From positions 1 through 64,000 of the forward strand of contig CAJAQB010000020.1 in the NCBI GenBank assembly GCA_903943975.1: 64,000 bases of DNA, read 5' to 3'. Numbering within the stretch: position 1 is the stretch's first letter; every line of letters starts with the position of its first letter. This stretch comes from Synechococcus lacustris (GTDB lineage Bacteria > Cyanobacteriota > Cyanobacteriia > PCC-6307 > Cyanobiaceae). The notes below the pieces were generated by a model. It was not told where the DNA came from, ran no database searches, and saw only the letters and a list, made by a program, of their open reading frames with translations. Of this stretch, positions 46,132 to 54,561 are shown in pieces. Position numbers and translations under genes: made by a program.

Positions 46132-46449
46132 TCAGAGCACCTGACCCACAGCTACCGCAGCAATGGCCGAAAACAAAGTGATGCCGAGGGCGGTGAGCGG
46201 CGACTGACCTTGGGCCACCGCCAGGGTGGTGATCACCCCGGCCCCCAGGGCTGCCACGGCCAGTTGATTAGTGAGCTCGGCGCGGTTAGGGGGAAGGTTC
46301 AAAGCGCAGCTGATATTGAATCGACCGTAGGCAGATGTATGGGCGAACACCAGAGGCCAGCCGGGCTTCGTTACCGCCTGTGGGTATTCGTAATGCTCCG
46401 CAATCTTGTTTATTAATGGGCCGGCCGGGCCCGGCCTTGCTTGGCCCAA
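46132..46449 (-). CDS. small membrane protein downstream of ycf46
   Basis: The longest frame has 105 residues, but the first part overlaps the end of ycf46 and looks non-genic. The convincing part is the last 55 residues: RAELTNQLAVAALGAGVITTLAVAQGQSPLTALGITLFSAIAAVAVGQVL, two membrane helices split by a short polar turn. A TTG near 46303 is a possible start. Picocyanobacteria have similar two-helix proteins of unknown role. Translation start is thus uncertain. Confidence 0.5.
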   Translation of the reverse strand: MGQARPGPAGPLINKIAEHYEYPQAVTKPGWPLVFAHTSAYGRFNISCALNLPPNRAELTNQLAVAALGAGVITTLAVAQGQSPLTALGITLFSAIAAVAVGQVL

Positions 46450-47879
46450 CTTTGCAAAGCTTCGATCTGTTCCCGGGCGGTGCGGCTGAGCGGCACCAGT
46501 TCCGCCGCCGCGGTGATCAGATCGGCTTCGCCGAATTCACGGCCCTCACTGAAGGCCATCAGCATGGCGTCAAGCACGATCTGCTCCAGTTCCGCCCCGG
46601 AGAAGCCGGCGCAGCGGTCCACCAACACCTCTAGGGGAATGCTGTAGTTAGGGCGGCGGCGGCGCAGGTGCAGATCGAGGATCTGGCGTCTTTCGGCGGC
46701 CGTGGGCAGATCCAGCACAAAGATTTCATCGAAGCGCCCCTTGCGCAGCAGTTCCGGCGGCAACTTATCGATCGCATTGGCGGTGGCCACCACAAACACA
46801 GGGCTGCTTTTTTCTGCCATCCAGGTGAGCAGGGTGGCCAGCACCCGCTGGCTGGTGCCGCCATCACTGCGGCCATCAAGGCTGAAGCCCTTGTCGATCT
46901 CATCGATCCAAAGGATGCAGGGGGCCATCGCCTCCACCGTGCGGATCATTTCGCGGCTGCGGGCCTCACTGGCCCCCACCAATCCGGCAAACAGGCGCCC
47001 CAGATCAAGGCGCAGCAACGGCATCGCCCAGCTGTGGGCGATCGCCTTGGCGGTGAGCGACTTACCGCTGCCCTGGGGACCCACCAGCAGCACCCCGCGG
47101 GGATGGGGCAGGCCATAGGCCTGGGCCTCAGGGCTGAAGGCCAGGCGCCGGCGTTCCAGCCAGCGTTTCAGCTGTTCGAGCCCACCGATTTCGCTGGGGT
47201 CGGCGGCGGCGGGGCAATACTCGAGCAGGTCGCTGCGGGCCAGGGCCAGGCGTTTCTCCTCGAGCACATCATCAAGATCAGCGGCCTCCAGGCCCCCATG
47301 GCGGGCCAGGGCCCGGGCCGCCAGCTGGCGGATCCGTTGTTCGGGCAGGCCGCGGCAGCTGCGCACCAGCAACTCCAGGGCACTGGCCTCCAGGGGGCTT
47401 TGGCTGGCGCTGGCGATCCCCTCCAGCAGCAAGCGAATTTCACTTGCCTCCGGCAGGGGGAGCTCCAGCACGGTCAGATTCGCCTCCAGCTCCCGGGGCA
47501 GGGCCAGGTCTGGGGCGGAGATCACCAGGGTGAGCGGCCGTTGGCGTAGCTCCGTGGCCAGGTTGCAGAGGCGCCGGCAGATGGCGCTGTCGTCCACATA
47601 GCGATGGAAATCCAGCAGCAGCAGGATCGCCGCCTGGGGTTCAGGCACCAGCCGGAAACTATCGAGCGCTGCCATCGGATTACGGGCCGCCTCCCCCCGG
47701 TGGTTGGCCAGCCCCTGCAGGCCCGCCACAAAATCCCATTGCAACAACAGCCGCTGGCCGAGCCGTTGGGCGGCCTGGTCCAGCAGTCGCCGCAAGCGCT
47801 CCTCCTCCTGCTGGCGGATCCAGAGGATTGGGGTGCGGCTGCGAATCAGCAGGTCGAGCTGATCAATCCAGGCCCTCAT
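46413..47879 (-). CDS. ycf46: AAA+ ATPase Ycf46
   Basis: The 488-residue protein has an N-terminal Ycf46-type domain ([17 protein letters not shown]), then a lid-like region and a classical AAA module: [19 protein letters not shown] (Walker A), [13 protein letters not shown] (Walker B), [25 protein letters not shown] (sensor and arginine finger). Cyanobacterial Ycf46 has been linked to inorganic-carbon use and photosynthesis regulation; the molecular target is unknown. It is the last clear gene of the rpmH-rnpA-yidC operon, overlapping yceD by four bases. Confidence 0.93.
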   Translation of the reverse strand: MRAWIDQLDLLIRSRTPILWIRQQEEERLRRLLDQAAQRLGQRLLLQWDFVAGLQGLANHRGEAARNPMAALDSFRLVPEPQAAILLLLDFHRYVDDSAICRRLCNLATELRQRPLTLVISAPDLALPRELEANLTVLELPLPEASEIRLLLEGIASASQSPLEASALELLVRSCRGLPEQRIRQLAARALARHGGLEAADLDDVLEEKRLALARSDLLEYCPAAADPSEIGGLEQLKRWLERRRLAFSPEAQAYGLPHPRGVLLVGPQGSGKSLTAKAIAHSWAMPLLRLDLGRLFAGLVGASEARSREMIRTVEAMAPCILWIDEIDKGFSLDGRSDGGTSQRVLATLLTWMAEKSSPVFVVATANAIDKLPPELLRKGRFDEIFVLDLPTAAERRQILDLHLRRRRPNYSIPLEVLVDRCAGFSGAELEQIVLDAMLMAFSEGREFGEADLITAAAELVPLSRTAREQIEALQSWAKQGRARPAH

Positions 47880-48424
47880 TGCTCGCTGGCTGGCTCCCCT
47901 GGCGGACTCTGCTCCTCTAGCGGGGGAACAATCAGCTGCTGCAGCGCCAACCAGCGGGGATCAACGGCAACGGGGTTAAGCCGGGCCGGGCCGCGCACCT
48001 CCTCCGGCAGGATCCCGGCGCAATCAGGGCTGCAGAGACGCTTAAGCGGCAGGTGAAGGCTGAGCTGTTCAAACAGCCAATGCTCAGGATCAAAGCTGCC
48101 TAAGGGATCAAGGGTTTCGATCGGACTGGCGCCGCCTAGTTCCTGCAGAACCTCAGGGTCATCTGGGGCGGTGGGATCCCCTAGGGCGATCGCCTCCTCC
48201 GCCTTGGCCGCCAGCGGGTAAACAAAGACCTGCAGGCAGCGATCACAGCACAACTCCACCTGGGTGCGGCCTTCACCGCTCACCCACAGCTCGTTGCCGC
48301 GGTGCTGGGCCTGCACAAAACCACGCACCGGCCCGAGGCTATCTAGGGAGGCCAGCTTTTGATCCACCGGCCAGCGCTGGCCATCCCCCAGCAGCTTTAG
48401 CTCCTGCAGGGGAATCGGCCGCAT
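47876..48424 (-). CDS. YceD-family (DUF177) protein
   Basis: The 182-residue protein shows the DUF177 core: VELCCDRCLQVFVYPL and LFEQLSLHLPLKRLCSPDCAGILP. The CxxC and the C-x3-C pair could bind zinc. In E. coli and plants, YceD is needed for 23S rRNA accumulation. It overlaps ycf46 downstream by four bases and yidC upstream by one base. Confidence 0.88.
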   Translation of the reverse strand: MRPIPLQELKLLGDGQRWPVDQKLASLDSLGPVRGFVQAQHRGNELWVSGEGRTQVELCCDRCLQVFVYPLAAKAEEAIALGDPTAPDDPEVLQELGGASPIETLDPLGSFDPEHWLFEQLSLHLPLKRLCSPDCAGILPEEVRGPARLNPVAVDPRWLALQQLIVPPLEEQSPPGEPASEQ

Positions 48425-49566
48425 CAGCCCTTGCCGCCCTTCGGCTCAAAGGGCAGCCGTTCGGTGGTTACGGCGGTGGCATTGGCGGTCACGGTCTGCT
48501 GGGAGACCTGCTGGTCAAGAATCGCCTGGAGGTTATCGGGCAGGGGCTCGCGGATCAGGATGTAGGTCTGCAGGGCCTGGAAGATGTTGGCCACCACCAT
48601 GTAGAGCAGCACCCCGGCCGGCAGGGGGAAGAACAGGAACATCCCGGTGATCATCACGGGGGTCACCTTGTTGGCGGTGGCCTGCTGCGGATTGGCGGGC
48701 ATGCCCCAGCCGGAAAGAATCTGGGAGGCAAACAGGCTGATGCCGAAGCCGGCCACCAGCACGGCAATGTCCCAATTGACGGTGCCATCGGTGAGGAAGC
48801 CCACCTGGCCCAGGGCCTTGATAAACAGGAAGCCACTGCGGGCCGCCAGCCCAGGGATCTTCACCTCAACGGTGGCGTCACCGGGGGCAAGCGCCTTCAG
48901 GGTGCCATCGGCATTAACCGTCACAATCCCCTCCCCCTTGGTGAGGCTCCACTGGGGGGTGAGGTCGATGCTGGGGGTAAGCCGTTGCTCGATCGCCTCC
49001 AAGGATTCACTGCCATCCTTGGCCTGCAGCTGCACCTTGACGCTCTCGCCTACCCCCAGGCGGTTGCCCCCCGGCAGGGCGGCCACCACGGGCACGTGAT
49101 CCGTTTCAGTGATGAAAATCGAATGGCTAGCACTGGCAAAGGGCTTCGCCTCCACCGCCGCCACCAGATCGCTGGGTACCACCTTCAGATTGAGGCTGTA
49201 GGGCACATCTGCGAAGGGTGAGCCCCGCAGGGTGGCAAACAGGGCAAACAGGATCGGCATCTGCACCAGCAGGGGCAAACAACCCGCCAGGGGGCTGCCG
49301 AACTCCTTCATCAACTTGCCCAACTCCTCCTGCTGTTTCTGGGGGTTGCTGGCGTACTTGGCTTTGATATCAGCCTGGCGTTGCTGCATCACCGGCTGGG
49401 CAATGCGCATGCGGCGGGCATTGCGGATCGAGCCGGCACTGAGCGGGAACAGCGCCAGTCGGATCACCACCGTTAGGGCAATGATCGCCAGGCCGTAGCT
49501 GGGCACCAATCCATAGAAAAAATCCAGGATGGGAAGCAGGAGGTTGTCGGAGATGTAGCCGATCAC
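48424..49566 (-). CDS. yidC: membrane protein insertase YidC with an Ig-like loop
   Basis: The 380-residue Oxa1/Alb3-type insertase helps photosystem and other proteins into the plasma and thylakoid membranes. The insertase core is present: [20 protein letters not shown], the cytosolic coiled coil [41 protein letters not shown] and C-terminal helices with [19 protein letters not shown]. Between the second and third core helices (about residues 158-250) is an inserted beta domain ([41 protein letters not shown]) with the look of a bacterial Ig-like (Big_2) fold, facing the periplasm or lumen. Confidence 0.95.
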   Translation of the reverse strand: MIGYISDNLLLPILDFFYGLVPSYGLAIIALTVVIRLALFPLSAGSIRNARRMRIAQPVMQQRQADIKAKYASNPQKQQEELGKLMKEFGSPLAGCLPLLVQMPILFALFATLRGSPFADVPYSLNLKVVPSDLVAAVEAKPFASASHSIFITETDHVPVVAALPGGNRLGVGESVKVQLQAKDGSESLEAIEQRLTPSIDLTPQWSLTKGEGIVTVNADGTLKALAPGDATVEVKIPGLAARSGFLFIKALGQVGFLTDGTVNWDIAVLVAGFGISLFASQILSGWGMPANPQQATANKVTPVMITGMFLFFPLPAGVLLYMVVANIFQALQTYILIREPLPDNLQAILDQQVSQQTVTANATAVTTERLPFEPKGGKG

Positions 49567-49609
49567 GGCGGGGTGCTAGGCGATGGGGTTGAGTGTGCCT
49601 GAGGGCGGG

Positions 49610-50041
49610 TCAGCCGTTGGGGGCGGCGACGGCGAAGCCAGCGGGAGTTGTGGTCTTGGCAGCAGCTTCTGCCATGCGGTCCTTGATGAAGGCTTCCGCT
49701 TCCCGGAAACGCGGCAGGGCCCGCATTTCCAGGCGGGCGCCGTCCTTAAGCAGTAGGCACATGTCGCCCCAAGCGCCGAAGCCGCGGGCCACCGCCCGCA
49801 GCTCCTTGATCTGGCCGTAGCTGATCTGGCTGCGATCGCGGCCAAACCAACCACCGCTCACCGAAACCCGGCGACTGGTGATTTTGAACCGCAACCAAAA
49901 GGCTCGCACGATCGCCCCAATCGCAAAGGGCAGGCCGATCAGGGTGGCCCCAAAAATCAGGTTCACGATCAGGTCACCCCTGGCCGGTCCCCCCTCATAA
50001 AACAGGTCTTCCTTCAGGCCCAGACTGGGGGACGCCGTCAT
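49610..50041 (-). CDS. PH domain-containing membrane protein
   Basis: The 143-residue protein has a hydrophobic segment (LIVNLIFGATLIGLPFAIGAIV) and a bacterial PH-like domain: FKITSRRVSVSGGWFGRDRSQISYGQIKELRAV, then CLLLKDGARLEMRALPRFREAEAFI. The typical 'T..R......G' pattern of YdbS-type PH domains is clear. Function unknown. It is wedged between rnpA (47-base overlap) and yidC, as in other picocyanobacteria. Confidence 0.85.
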   Translation of the reverse strand: MTASPSLGLKEDLFYEGGPARGDLIVNLIFGATLIGLPFAIGAIVRAFWLRFKITSRRVSVSGGWFGRDRSQISYGQIKELRAVARGFGAWGDMCLLLKDGARLEMRALPRFREAEAFIKDRMAEAAAKTTTPAGFAVAAPNG

Positions 50042-50429
50042 CGCTGAGCCCTGCTTGTTGCATCAATGCACACCATTCTCTCAGGAGATCGTGGGGATCG
50101 ACTTGGGCCGCCTCCGGTCGCAGGCTGAGCAGCAACCAGTGGGGCTGGGGTCCAGCCGCTAGGGGCCACCCCAGGGCCCACTCGGTAAAGGCAGTGTGGA
50201 ACAGTCGTCTCAGGCGATTGCGCACCACCGCCCGCTTGCTCACCTTGGTGCTGATCACCACGGCAAACCGAAACTCCTGCTCCTGGGGGCGTAGTTCCGG
50301 CTTGAGCAGCTCGGGCCTGGGGGGCACCACCCGCAGCAGCAGGGGGCCTCGGTTGTGGGCACGGCCCTGGCGATAGAGGTAATCGAACACCCCCCGACCC
50401 CTTAGGCGGTGCCGCTGGGGCAGAACCAC
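49995..50429 (-). CDS. rnpA: ribonuclease P protein component
   Basis: The 144-residue basic protein supports RNase P RNA in cutting tRNA 5' leaders. LPQRHRLRGRGVFDYLY opens the fold, and the RNR motif is seen in KRAVVRNRLRRLFHTAF. The C-terminus is longer than usual and overlaps the PH-domain gene by 47 bases. Start GTG 50429, 15 bases after the rpmH stop. Confidence 0.94.
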   Translation of the reverse strand: MVLPQRHRLRGRGVFDYLYRQGRAHNRGPLLLRVVPPRPELLKPELRPQEQEFRFAVVISTKVSKRAVVRNRLRRLFHTAFTEWALGWPLAAGPQPHWLLLSLRPEAAQVDPHDLLREWCALMQQAGLSDDGVPQSGPEGRPVL

Positions 50430-50444
50430 GGCAGCTGGGGAAGC

Positions 50445-50582
50445 TCAGACCGCCAGACGGGCGCGACCGCGCCGGCGCCGGGTACGGATCACACGGCGGC
50501 CGGTGTGGGTGCGCATGCGCACACGGAAACCGGACACGCGCTTGCGCTTGCGACTGGTTCCTTCAAGGGTGCGCTTGGTCAT
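50445..50582 (-). CDS. rpmH: 50S ribosomal protein L34
   Basis: A 45-residue, highly basic protein starting [19 protein letters not shown] and ending [10 protein letters not shown], which is L34. First gene of the rpmH-rnpA-PH-yidC-yceD-ycf46 operon. Preceded by a hairpin at 50603-50625. Confidence 0.97.
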   Translation of the reverse strand: MTKRTLEGTSRKRKRVSGFRVRMRTHTGRRVIRTRRRRGRARLAV

Positions 50583-50602
50583 GGCGGTGGACGGTAAAGG
50601 GT

Positions 50603-50625
50603 GGCTTGGAGCCAATCTCCAAGCC
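50603..50625 (-). terminator. 9-bp hairpin between the DUF2808 gene and rpmH
   Basis: GGCTTGGAG (50603-50611) pairs perfectly with CTCCAAGCC (50617-50625) around a five-base loop. On the minus strand no U-run follows (ACCCTTTACC), so it is either a weak terminator of the DUF2808 transcript or a leader structure of the rpmH message. Confidence 0.4.
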
Positions 50626-50644
50626 TATCAGGTTGGCCCCAGGC

Positions 50645-51223
50645 TCAATTGGTGATTTCGATCACCCAGCTGCCCAGATAGCCAGCCATGGGGATGTCCC
50701 CAGGGGCCTGGGCCAGGGCATTGAACTGATACATGCCGCTGTTGAAAGGGTTGGGCACGGTAAACACCACCGCAATGCTTTTATCAGGTGGCACAGGCGT
50801 TGTGGGGTAGATATCAATGCGTTTGCCGTTGTCGGTGAGTTTCACCTCTGCCGGGATAGTTTCCTCACACTTGGTGCGCTTGGCATAGCCACCGGCGTTG
50901 CAATACTTGAGGTGAACCTTCTGGATATCAATCGAAGTATTGAAGTAACTGGGCACAGTGATAGACAACTTAAGGATCGCCGCCTTGCGGTCCTTACCCC
51001 TCAACACCAGGAAATATTCAGCCCAGCGATTGCGTTCGGTGTCGGAAACGTAGTAATAGAGCTTCTTGAAATCCTTGTTGCTGTCCCAGCGGAATTCCAG
51101 GATCGAGGGCGTACCCACGGAGCCCTGGGCCTTAGCTGCTTGACGACTGATCAGGGCACCGCTTCCCAGGGCCAGCAAACCAGCGGCGGCAAGGCCAGCC
51201 AGTGGACGAATTAAACGGGCCAT
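50645..51223 (-). CDS. DUF2808 exported protein
   Basis: The 192-residue protein has a signal peptide (IRPLAGLAAAGLLALGSGALI, then a cut near AKAQG) and the DUF2808 core: ILKLSITVPSYFNTSIDIQKVHL, EETIPAEVKLTDNGKRIDIYPTTPVPPDKSIAVVF and the C-terminal LGSWVIEIT. The family is confined mostly to cyanobacteria; some members are cell-surface or stress-linked, without known biochemistry. Two cysteines in the middle may pair. Same strand as rpmH, but a hairpin separates them. Confidence 0.82.
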   Translation of the reverse strand: MARLIRPLAGLAAAGLLALGSGALISRQAAKAQGSVGTPSILEFRWDSNKDFKKLYYYVSDTERNRWAEYFLVLRGKDRKAAILKLSITVPSYFNTSIDIQKVHLKYCNAGGYAKRTKCEETIPAEVKLTDNGKRIDIYPTTPVPPDKSIAVVFTVPNPFNSGMYQFNALAQAPGDIPMAGYLGSWVIEITN

Positions 51224-51302
51224 TACAGCCTCCCTGAAAGTGGCTTGATTCTCATTAGTACGCCCCGGCCCCCTGGGGGGGCATGGGCCGGCCCCAGAGC
51301 TG

Positions 51303-51686
51303 TCAGTTGTGACTGGATCGGTCCGGTCGCAGCCGCTGGGCCTCCCTCAGGTAGGTGTGACAAAGCTCCTGGGGCAGCGGCAGCCAGGCTTGCACCAGCA
51401 CCCGGATGCAGCGAGGCAGGTCGCCCACCACCGCCATCTGCTGGCAATCCAGCAGGGCCACCGCCCCCCAACCGGGCAACTGGCGGGCCACGGAGGCCGG
51501 AAACAGGGCGTCGAGATCGGCGGTCACCGAAAAGATCGCCGTTAAAACCTGCTCCCCCCCAAGGCGATTGCGGTTCACCAGGGTCTCCATCAATTCCCGC
51601 ACGGCCTCAGCGATGGCAGCGGGGGTGTTGGCCGCCACCGTGGTGGCCCCCCGCAGGGCCCGCAAGGCAAGGGTGGGTTCGGTCAT
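51303..51686 (-). CDS. aroH: chorismate mutase, AroH type
   Basis: From ATG 51686 the protein has 127 residues, the usual size for the trimeric AroH class. ALRALRGATTVAANTPAAIAEAVRELMETLVNRN, then ILSV-like IFSVTADLDALFPASVARQLPGW and the C-terminal RVLVQAW are family motifs, with the active-site Arg in LRGATT and Glu/Arg further on. It converts chorismate to prephenate for Phe/Tyr. It overlaps sppA by four bases (ATGA). Confidence 0.92.
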   Translation of the reverse strand: MTEPTLALRALRGATTVAANTPAAIAEAVRELMETLVNRNRLGGEQVLTAIFSVTADLDALFPASVARQLPGWGAVALLDCQQMAVVGDLPRCIRVLVQAWLPLPQELCHTYLREAQRLRPDRSSHN

Positions 51687-52468
51687 GGGTGGAACAGCCA
51701 GAGGGGTTGTCCCCCCATCCCAAATTCGAGCTGAAGCTGCTGGCGCAGGCGCTGCCACAGCCCCCGTTTTTGCTGGCCCACGTTGACCGGTTTACTGCGC
51801 TCCTCATCCAAACCCACCAGCCGGGCCGCCTCCCGCCGGGCGGTGTCCTCATCGCCCAGCAGGTCCACCAAGCCCAGCTCCAGGGCCTGGGCCCCGCTAA
51901 ACACGCGGCCGTCGGCAAAGCTGCGCACTGTTTCTTCGCTTAGGCCCCGGCCTTCCGCCACCGCCCGCACGAACTGGCCGTAGCTGCTGTCGATCAGGGC
52001 CTGGAGGATGCCGCGCTCCTCCGCACTCAAGGCCCGATCCGGGGAAAGAATGTCTTTAAAAACCCCGCTTTTAACGGTTTCAAAGCGGATACCAATCCGG
52101 TCCAGCAGTTTTTCGAGATTGTTGCCCCGCAGGATCACACCAATGGAGCCCGTGATCGTGCCGGGATTAGCAACAACGCGATCGGCGGCACAGCCCACAT
52201 ACACCCCGCCCGAGGCGGAAATGTTGCCGTAGCTGGCCACAATTTTGCAGCCCTTGGCCTTCAGGCGCAGCAGCGCCTGGTGGATTTCCTGGCTGTCGCC
52301 CACGGTGCCGCCGGGGCTATCGATCCGCAGCAACAACACCGGAAAACGCTGGTCCTCCACCTGGCGCAGGGCCTTCAGCACCCGGCTGCGGGCGGCGCCG
52401 GCGATGGGCCCCTCCAAACAGAGGCGGGCGATCCGTTTTCGCCGCGGACGGCGCAGGGGCCAAGACAT
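51683..52468 (-). CDS. sppA: signal peptide peptidase SppA, short form
   Basis: The 261-residue serine protease is the short, Bacillus-like form. RIDSPGGTVGDSQEIHQAL, the catalytic serine in NISASGGVYVGCAADRVVANPGTITGSIGV, and the catalytic lysine in NNLEKLLDRIGI are visible. There is no N-terminal membrane helix, unlike the classical SppA, so it is peripheral or soluble. It degrades cleaved signal peptides; in cyanobacteria SppA has been linked to phycobilisome/antenna adjustment. aroH follows with a four-base overlap. Confidence 0.9.
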   Translation of the reverse strand: MSWPLRRPRRKRIARLCLEGPIAGAARSRVLKALRQVEDQRFPVLLLRIDSPGGTVGDSQEIHQALLRLKAKGCKIVASYGNISASGGVYVGCAADRVVANPGTITGSIGVILRGNNLEKLLDRIGIRFETVKSGVFKDILSPDRALSAEERGILQALIDSSYGQFVRAVAEGRGLSEETVRSFADGRVFSGAQALELGLVDLLGDEDTARREAARLVGLDEERSKPVNVGQQKRGLWQRLRQQLQLEFGMGGQPLWLFHP

Positions 52469-52544
52469 GGCAGGGATGGAACTAGGAATGGCTCGGATCC
52501 TATGCAGCCCGCGCCCCTAGGCTCGTGCCCCCTGTAGCGCTGCG

Positions 52545-53474
52545 GTGCCTGCGTTATTGCGCTGGTTGGCGATGTTGTTGCCCTTTGCGCTCTGGGGCAC
52601 GGCGATGGCGGCGATGAAAGCGCTGCTCCCGGAGCTGTCGCCCCTGACGCTGGCCTGGTTGCGTTTGTTGCCAGCGGCCGTGGTGCTGCTGGCCGCCGTG
52701 GGCCTGCTGGGGCGCTCCTTGGCGGTGGATCGCCGCGATTGGCCCTGGCTGCTGGCTTTTGCCCTGGTGGATGGCGCCCTGTTCCAGGGGTTACTGGCCG
52801 AAGGCCTTGGGGACACCGGTGCCGGCCTGGGCTCGGTGCTGATCGATTCCCAGCCGCTGCTGGTGGCGCTGCTGGCCCGCACGTTCCTGGGGGAAGCCAT
52901 CAATCCCTTTGGCTGGGTGGGCCTGTTGCTGGGGCTAGCCGGGATCCTCTGCCTGGGCTTGCCCCCGGAGTTGTTGCGGCACTGGTGGTTGCAAGGACCA
53001 GCGGTGGCGGGGGTGCTGGGGCCCAGCCGGGGCGAACTGTTGATGCTGCTGGCCGCCGCGGCCATGGCGGTAGGCACTTTGTTATCGCGCTGGGCCTGCC
53101 GCCACAGTGATCCCCTGGCGGTGACCGGTTGGCACCTGCTGCTGGGCGGCTTGCCGCTGCTGGCCCTGAGCCTGGTGGGTCCCCTGGCCGATCCGCTGCG
53201 GCTCTGGCCCCAGCTGTCGCTGGCCCAATGGGGGCTGGTGGCCTACGCCAGCCTGCTGGGCAGCGCCCTGGCCTATGGCCTGTTCTTCTGGTTTGCCAGC
53301 AGCGGTGATCTCACCGGCTTTACTTCGCTCACCTTCCTCACGCCGGTATTTGCCCTCGCCACCGGGATGCTGCTTTTGGGTGAACAGTTACGGCCCCTGC
53401 AGTGGCTGGGGGTGGCCCTGGCCCTGGGTTCGGTGCTGCTGATTAATCGTCGGGGGGAGCTATGGCAGGCCTGA
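52545..53474 (+). CDS. EamA/DMT-family transporter
   Basis: The 309-residue protein has ten predicted membrane helices in two EamA halves: LALPFALWGTAMAAMKALLPEL-like start, and ALAYGLFFWFASSGDLTGFTSLTFLTPVFALATGMLLLGEQL in the second half. Such transporters export metabolites by proton exchange; the substrate is unknown. Start GTG 52545. It overlaps the next glycosyltransferase gene by 13 bases and heads the 52.5-63.3 kb unit. Confidence 0.9.
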   Translation: MPALLRWLAMLLPFALWGTAMAAMKALLPELSPLTLAWLRLLPAAVVLLAAVGLLGRSLAVDRRDWPWLLAFALVDGALFQGLLAEGLGDTGAGLGSVLIDSQPLLVALLARTFLGEAINPFGWVGLLLGLAGILCLGLPPELLRHWWLQGPAVAGVLGPSRGELLMLLAAAAMAVGTLLSRWACRHSDPLAVTGWHLLLGGLPLLALSLVGPLADPLRLWPQLSLAQWGLVAYASLLGSALAYGLFFWFASSGDLTGFTSLTFLTPVFALATGMLLLGEQLRPLQWLGVALALGSVLLINRRGELWQA

Positions 53475-54532
53475 GGCTTTTACTGGTTTCCACCCCCCTA
53501 GGCCCCCTGGGCCAGGGGCTGGGCGGTGGGGTGGAACTCACCCTGCTGGGTCTGCTGCAGGGCCTCGCAGGCCGCGGCCATCAGCTCAGCCTGATCGCCG
53601 CCGAGGGCAGCCAACTGGCTTTACCCCCTGGGGTGGAGCTGCTGTTGGAACCCGGGCTGCCCCAACCCAGCTGGCAACACCAGCAACGCCAGGGGGCGAT
53701 TCAAATACCGGCCGCTGGATTGCTGCCGCGCTTCTGGGCCAGGGCCCTGGCCCTCCAGGACCAGTTCGATGCCGTGCTCAACCTTGGCTATGACTGGTTG
53801 CCCTTCTGGCTCACCCCCCAGTTCCGCCCACCGCTGTTTCACCTGGTGAGCATGGGCAGCGTCGCCCAGGCCATGGATGAGGTGATCGAAGCCACGGCGG
53901 CGGCCTTCCCCCAGCGACTCGCTTTTCACAGCGCCGCCCAGGCGGCGGACTTTCACTTACTGGGTCCGCCCCGGCTGCTGGCCAACGGCTTTGATTTCAG
54001 TCGTTACAGCTTTCAAGCCGAGCCGAAATCATTGCTGGGCTGGGTGGGCCGCATCGCCCCGGAGAAGGGGCTGGAGGATGCCGCCCAAGCGGCGGCGGCC
54101 TGGGGTTGGCCCCTGGCGGTGTGGGGCCTGTTGGAGGATCCGGCCTATGGGGCGGCCGTGGAGGCGTCGGTGCCGGCAGGCACCCTGCAGTGGCGGGGCT
54201 TTTTAGCCACCGAGCAGTTGCAGGCGGAGCTGGGCCAGTGCGCGGCCCTGCTGAATACCCCTAAGTGGAATGAAGCCTTCGGCAATGTGCTGGTGGAGGC
54301 GATGGCCTGCGGGGTGCCGGTGCTGGCCTACCGCCGCGGGGGGCCGGCGGAATTGGTGGATCCAGGGGTGAGTGGCGCCCTGGTGGAGCCCGATCAGGTG
54401 GGGGCCCTGTTGGAGGCCCTGCCCCAGGTGCTGGCCCTGGACCGCCGCGCCTGCCGTTCCCGGGCCCAGGAACGCTTCAGCCTGGAGGCCTTCGCCGAGC
54501 GAGTTGAGGCCTGGTTGCTAGAGCCTGGCTAG
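53462..54532 (+). CDS. family 4 glycosyltransferase
   Basis: The 356-residue GT-B enzyme starts GLRLLLVSTPLGPLGQGLGGGVELTL, with the GT4 glycine loop, and carries LGWVGRIAPEKGLEDAAQA, LNTPKWNEAFGNVLVEAMACGVPVLAYRRGG with the conserved E-x7-E. The donor domain is complete. Sugar and acceptor unknown. It overlaps the EamA gene by 13 bases, implying coupled translation. Confidence 0.88.
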   Translation: MAGLRLLLVSTPLGPLGQGLGGGVELTLLGLLQGLAGRGHQLSLIAAEGSQLALPPGVELLLEPGLPQPSWQHQQRQGAIQIPAAGLLPRFWARALALQDQFDAVLNLGYDWLPFWLTPQFRPPLFHLVSMGSVAQAMDEVIEATAAAFPQRLAFHSAAQAADFHLLGPPRLLANGFDFSRYSFQAEPKSLLGWVGRIAPEKGLEDAAQAAAAWGWPLAVWGLLEDPAYGAAVEASVPAGTLQWRGFLATEQLQAELGQCAALLNTPKWNEAFGNVLVEAMACGVPVLAYRRGGPAELVDPGVSGALVEPDQVGALLEALPQVLALDRRACRSRAQERFSLEAFAERVEAWLLEPG

Positions 54533-54561
54533 CATCCCCCCGGCACAACTGCTGGCCCCCC

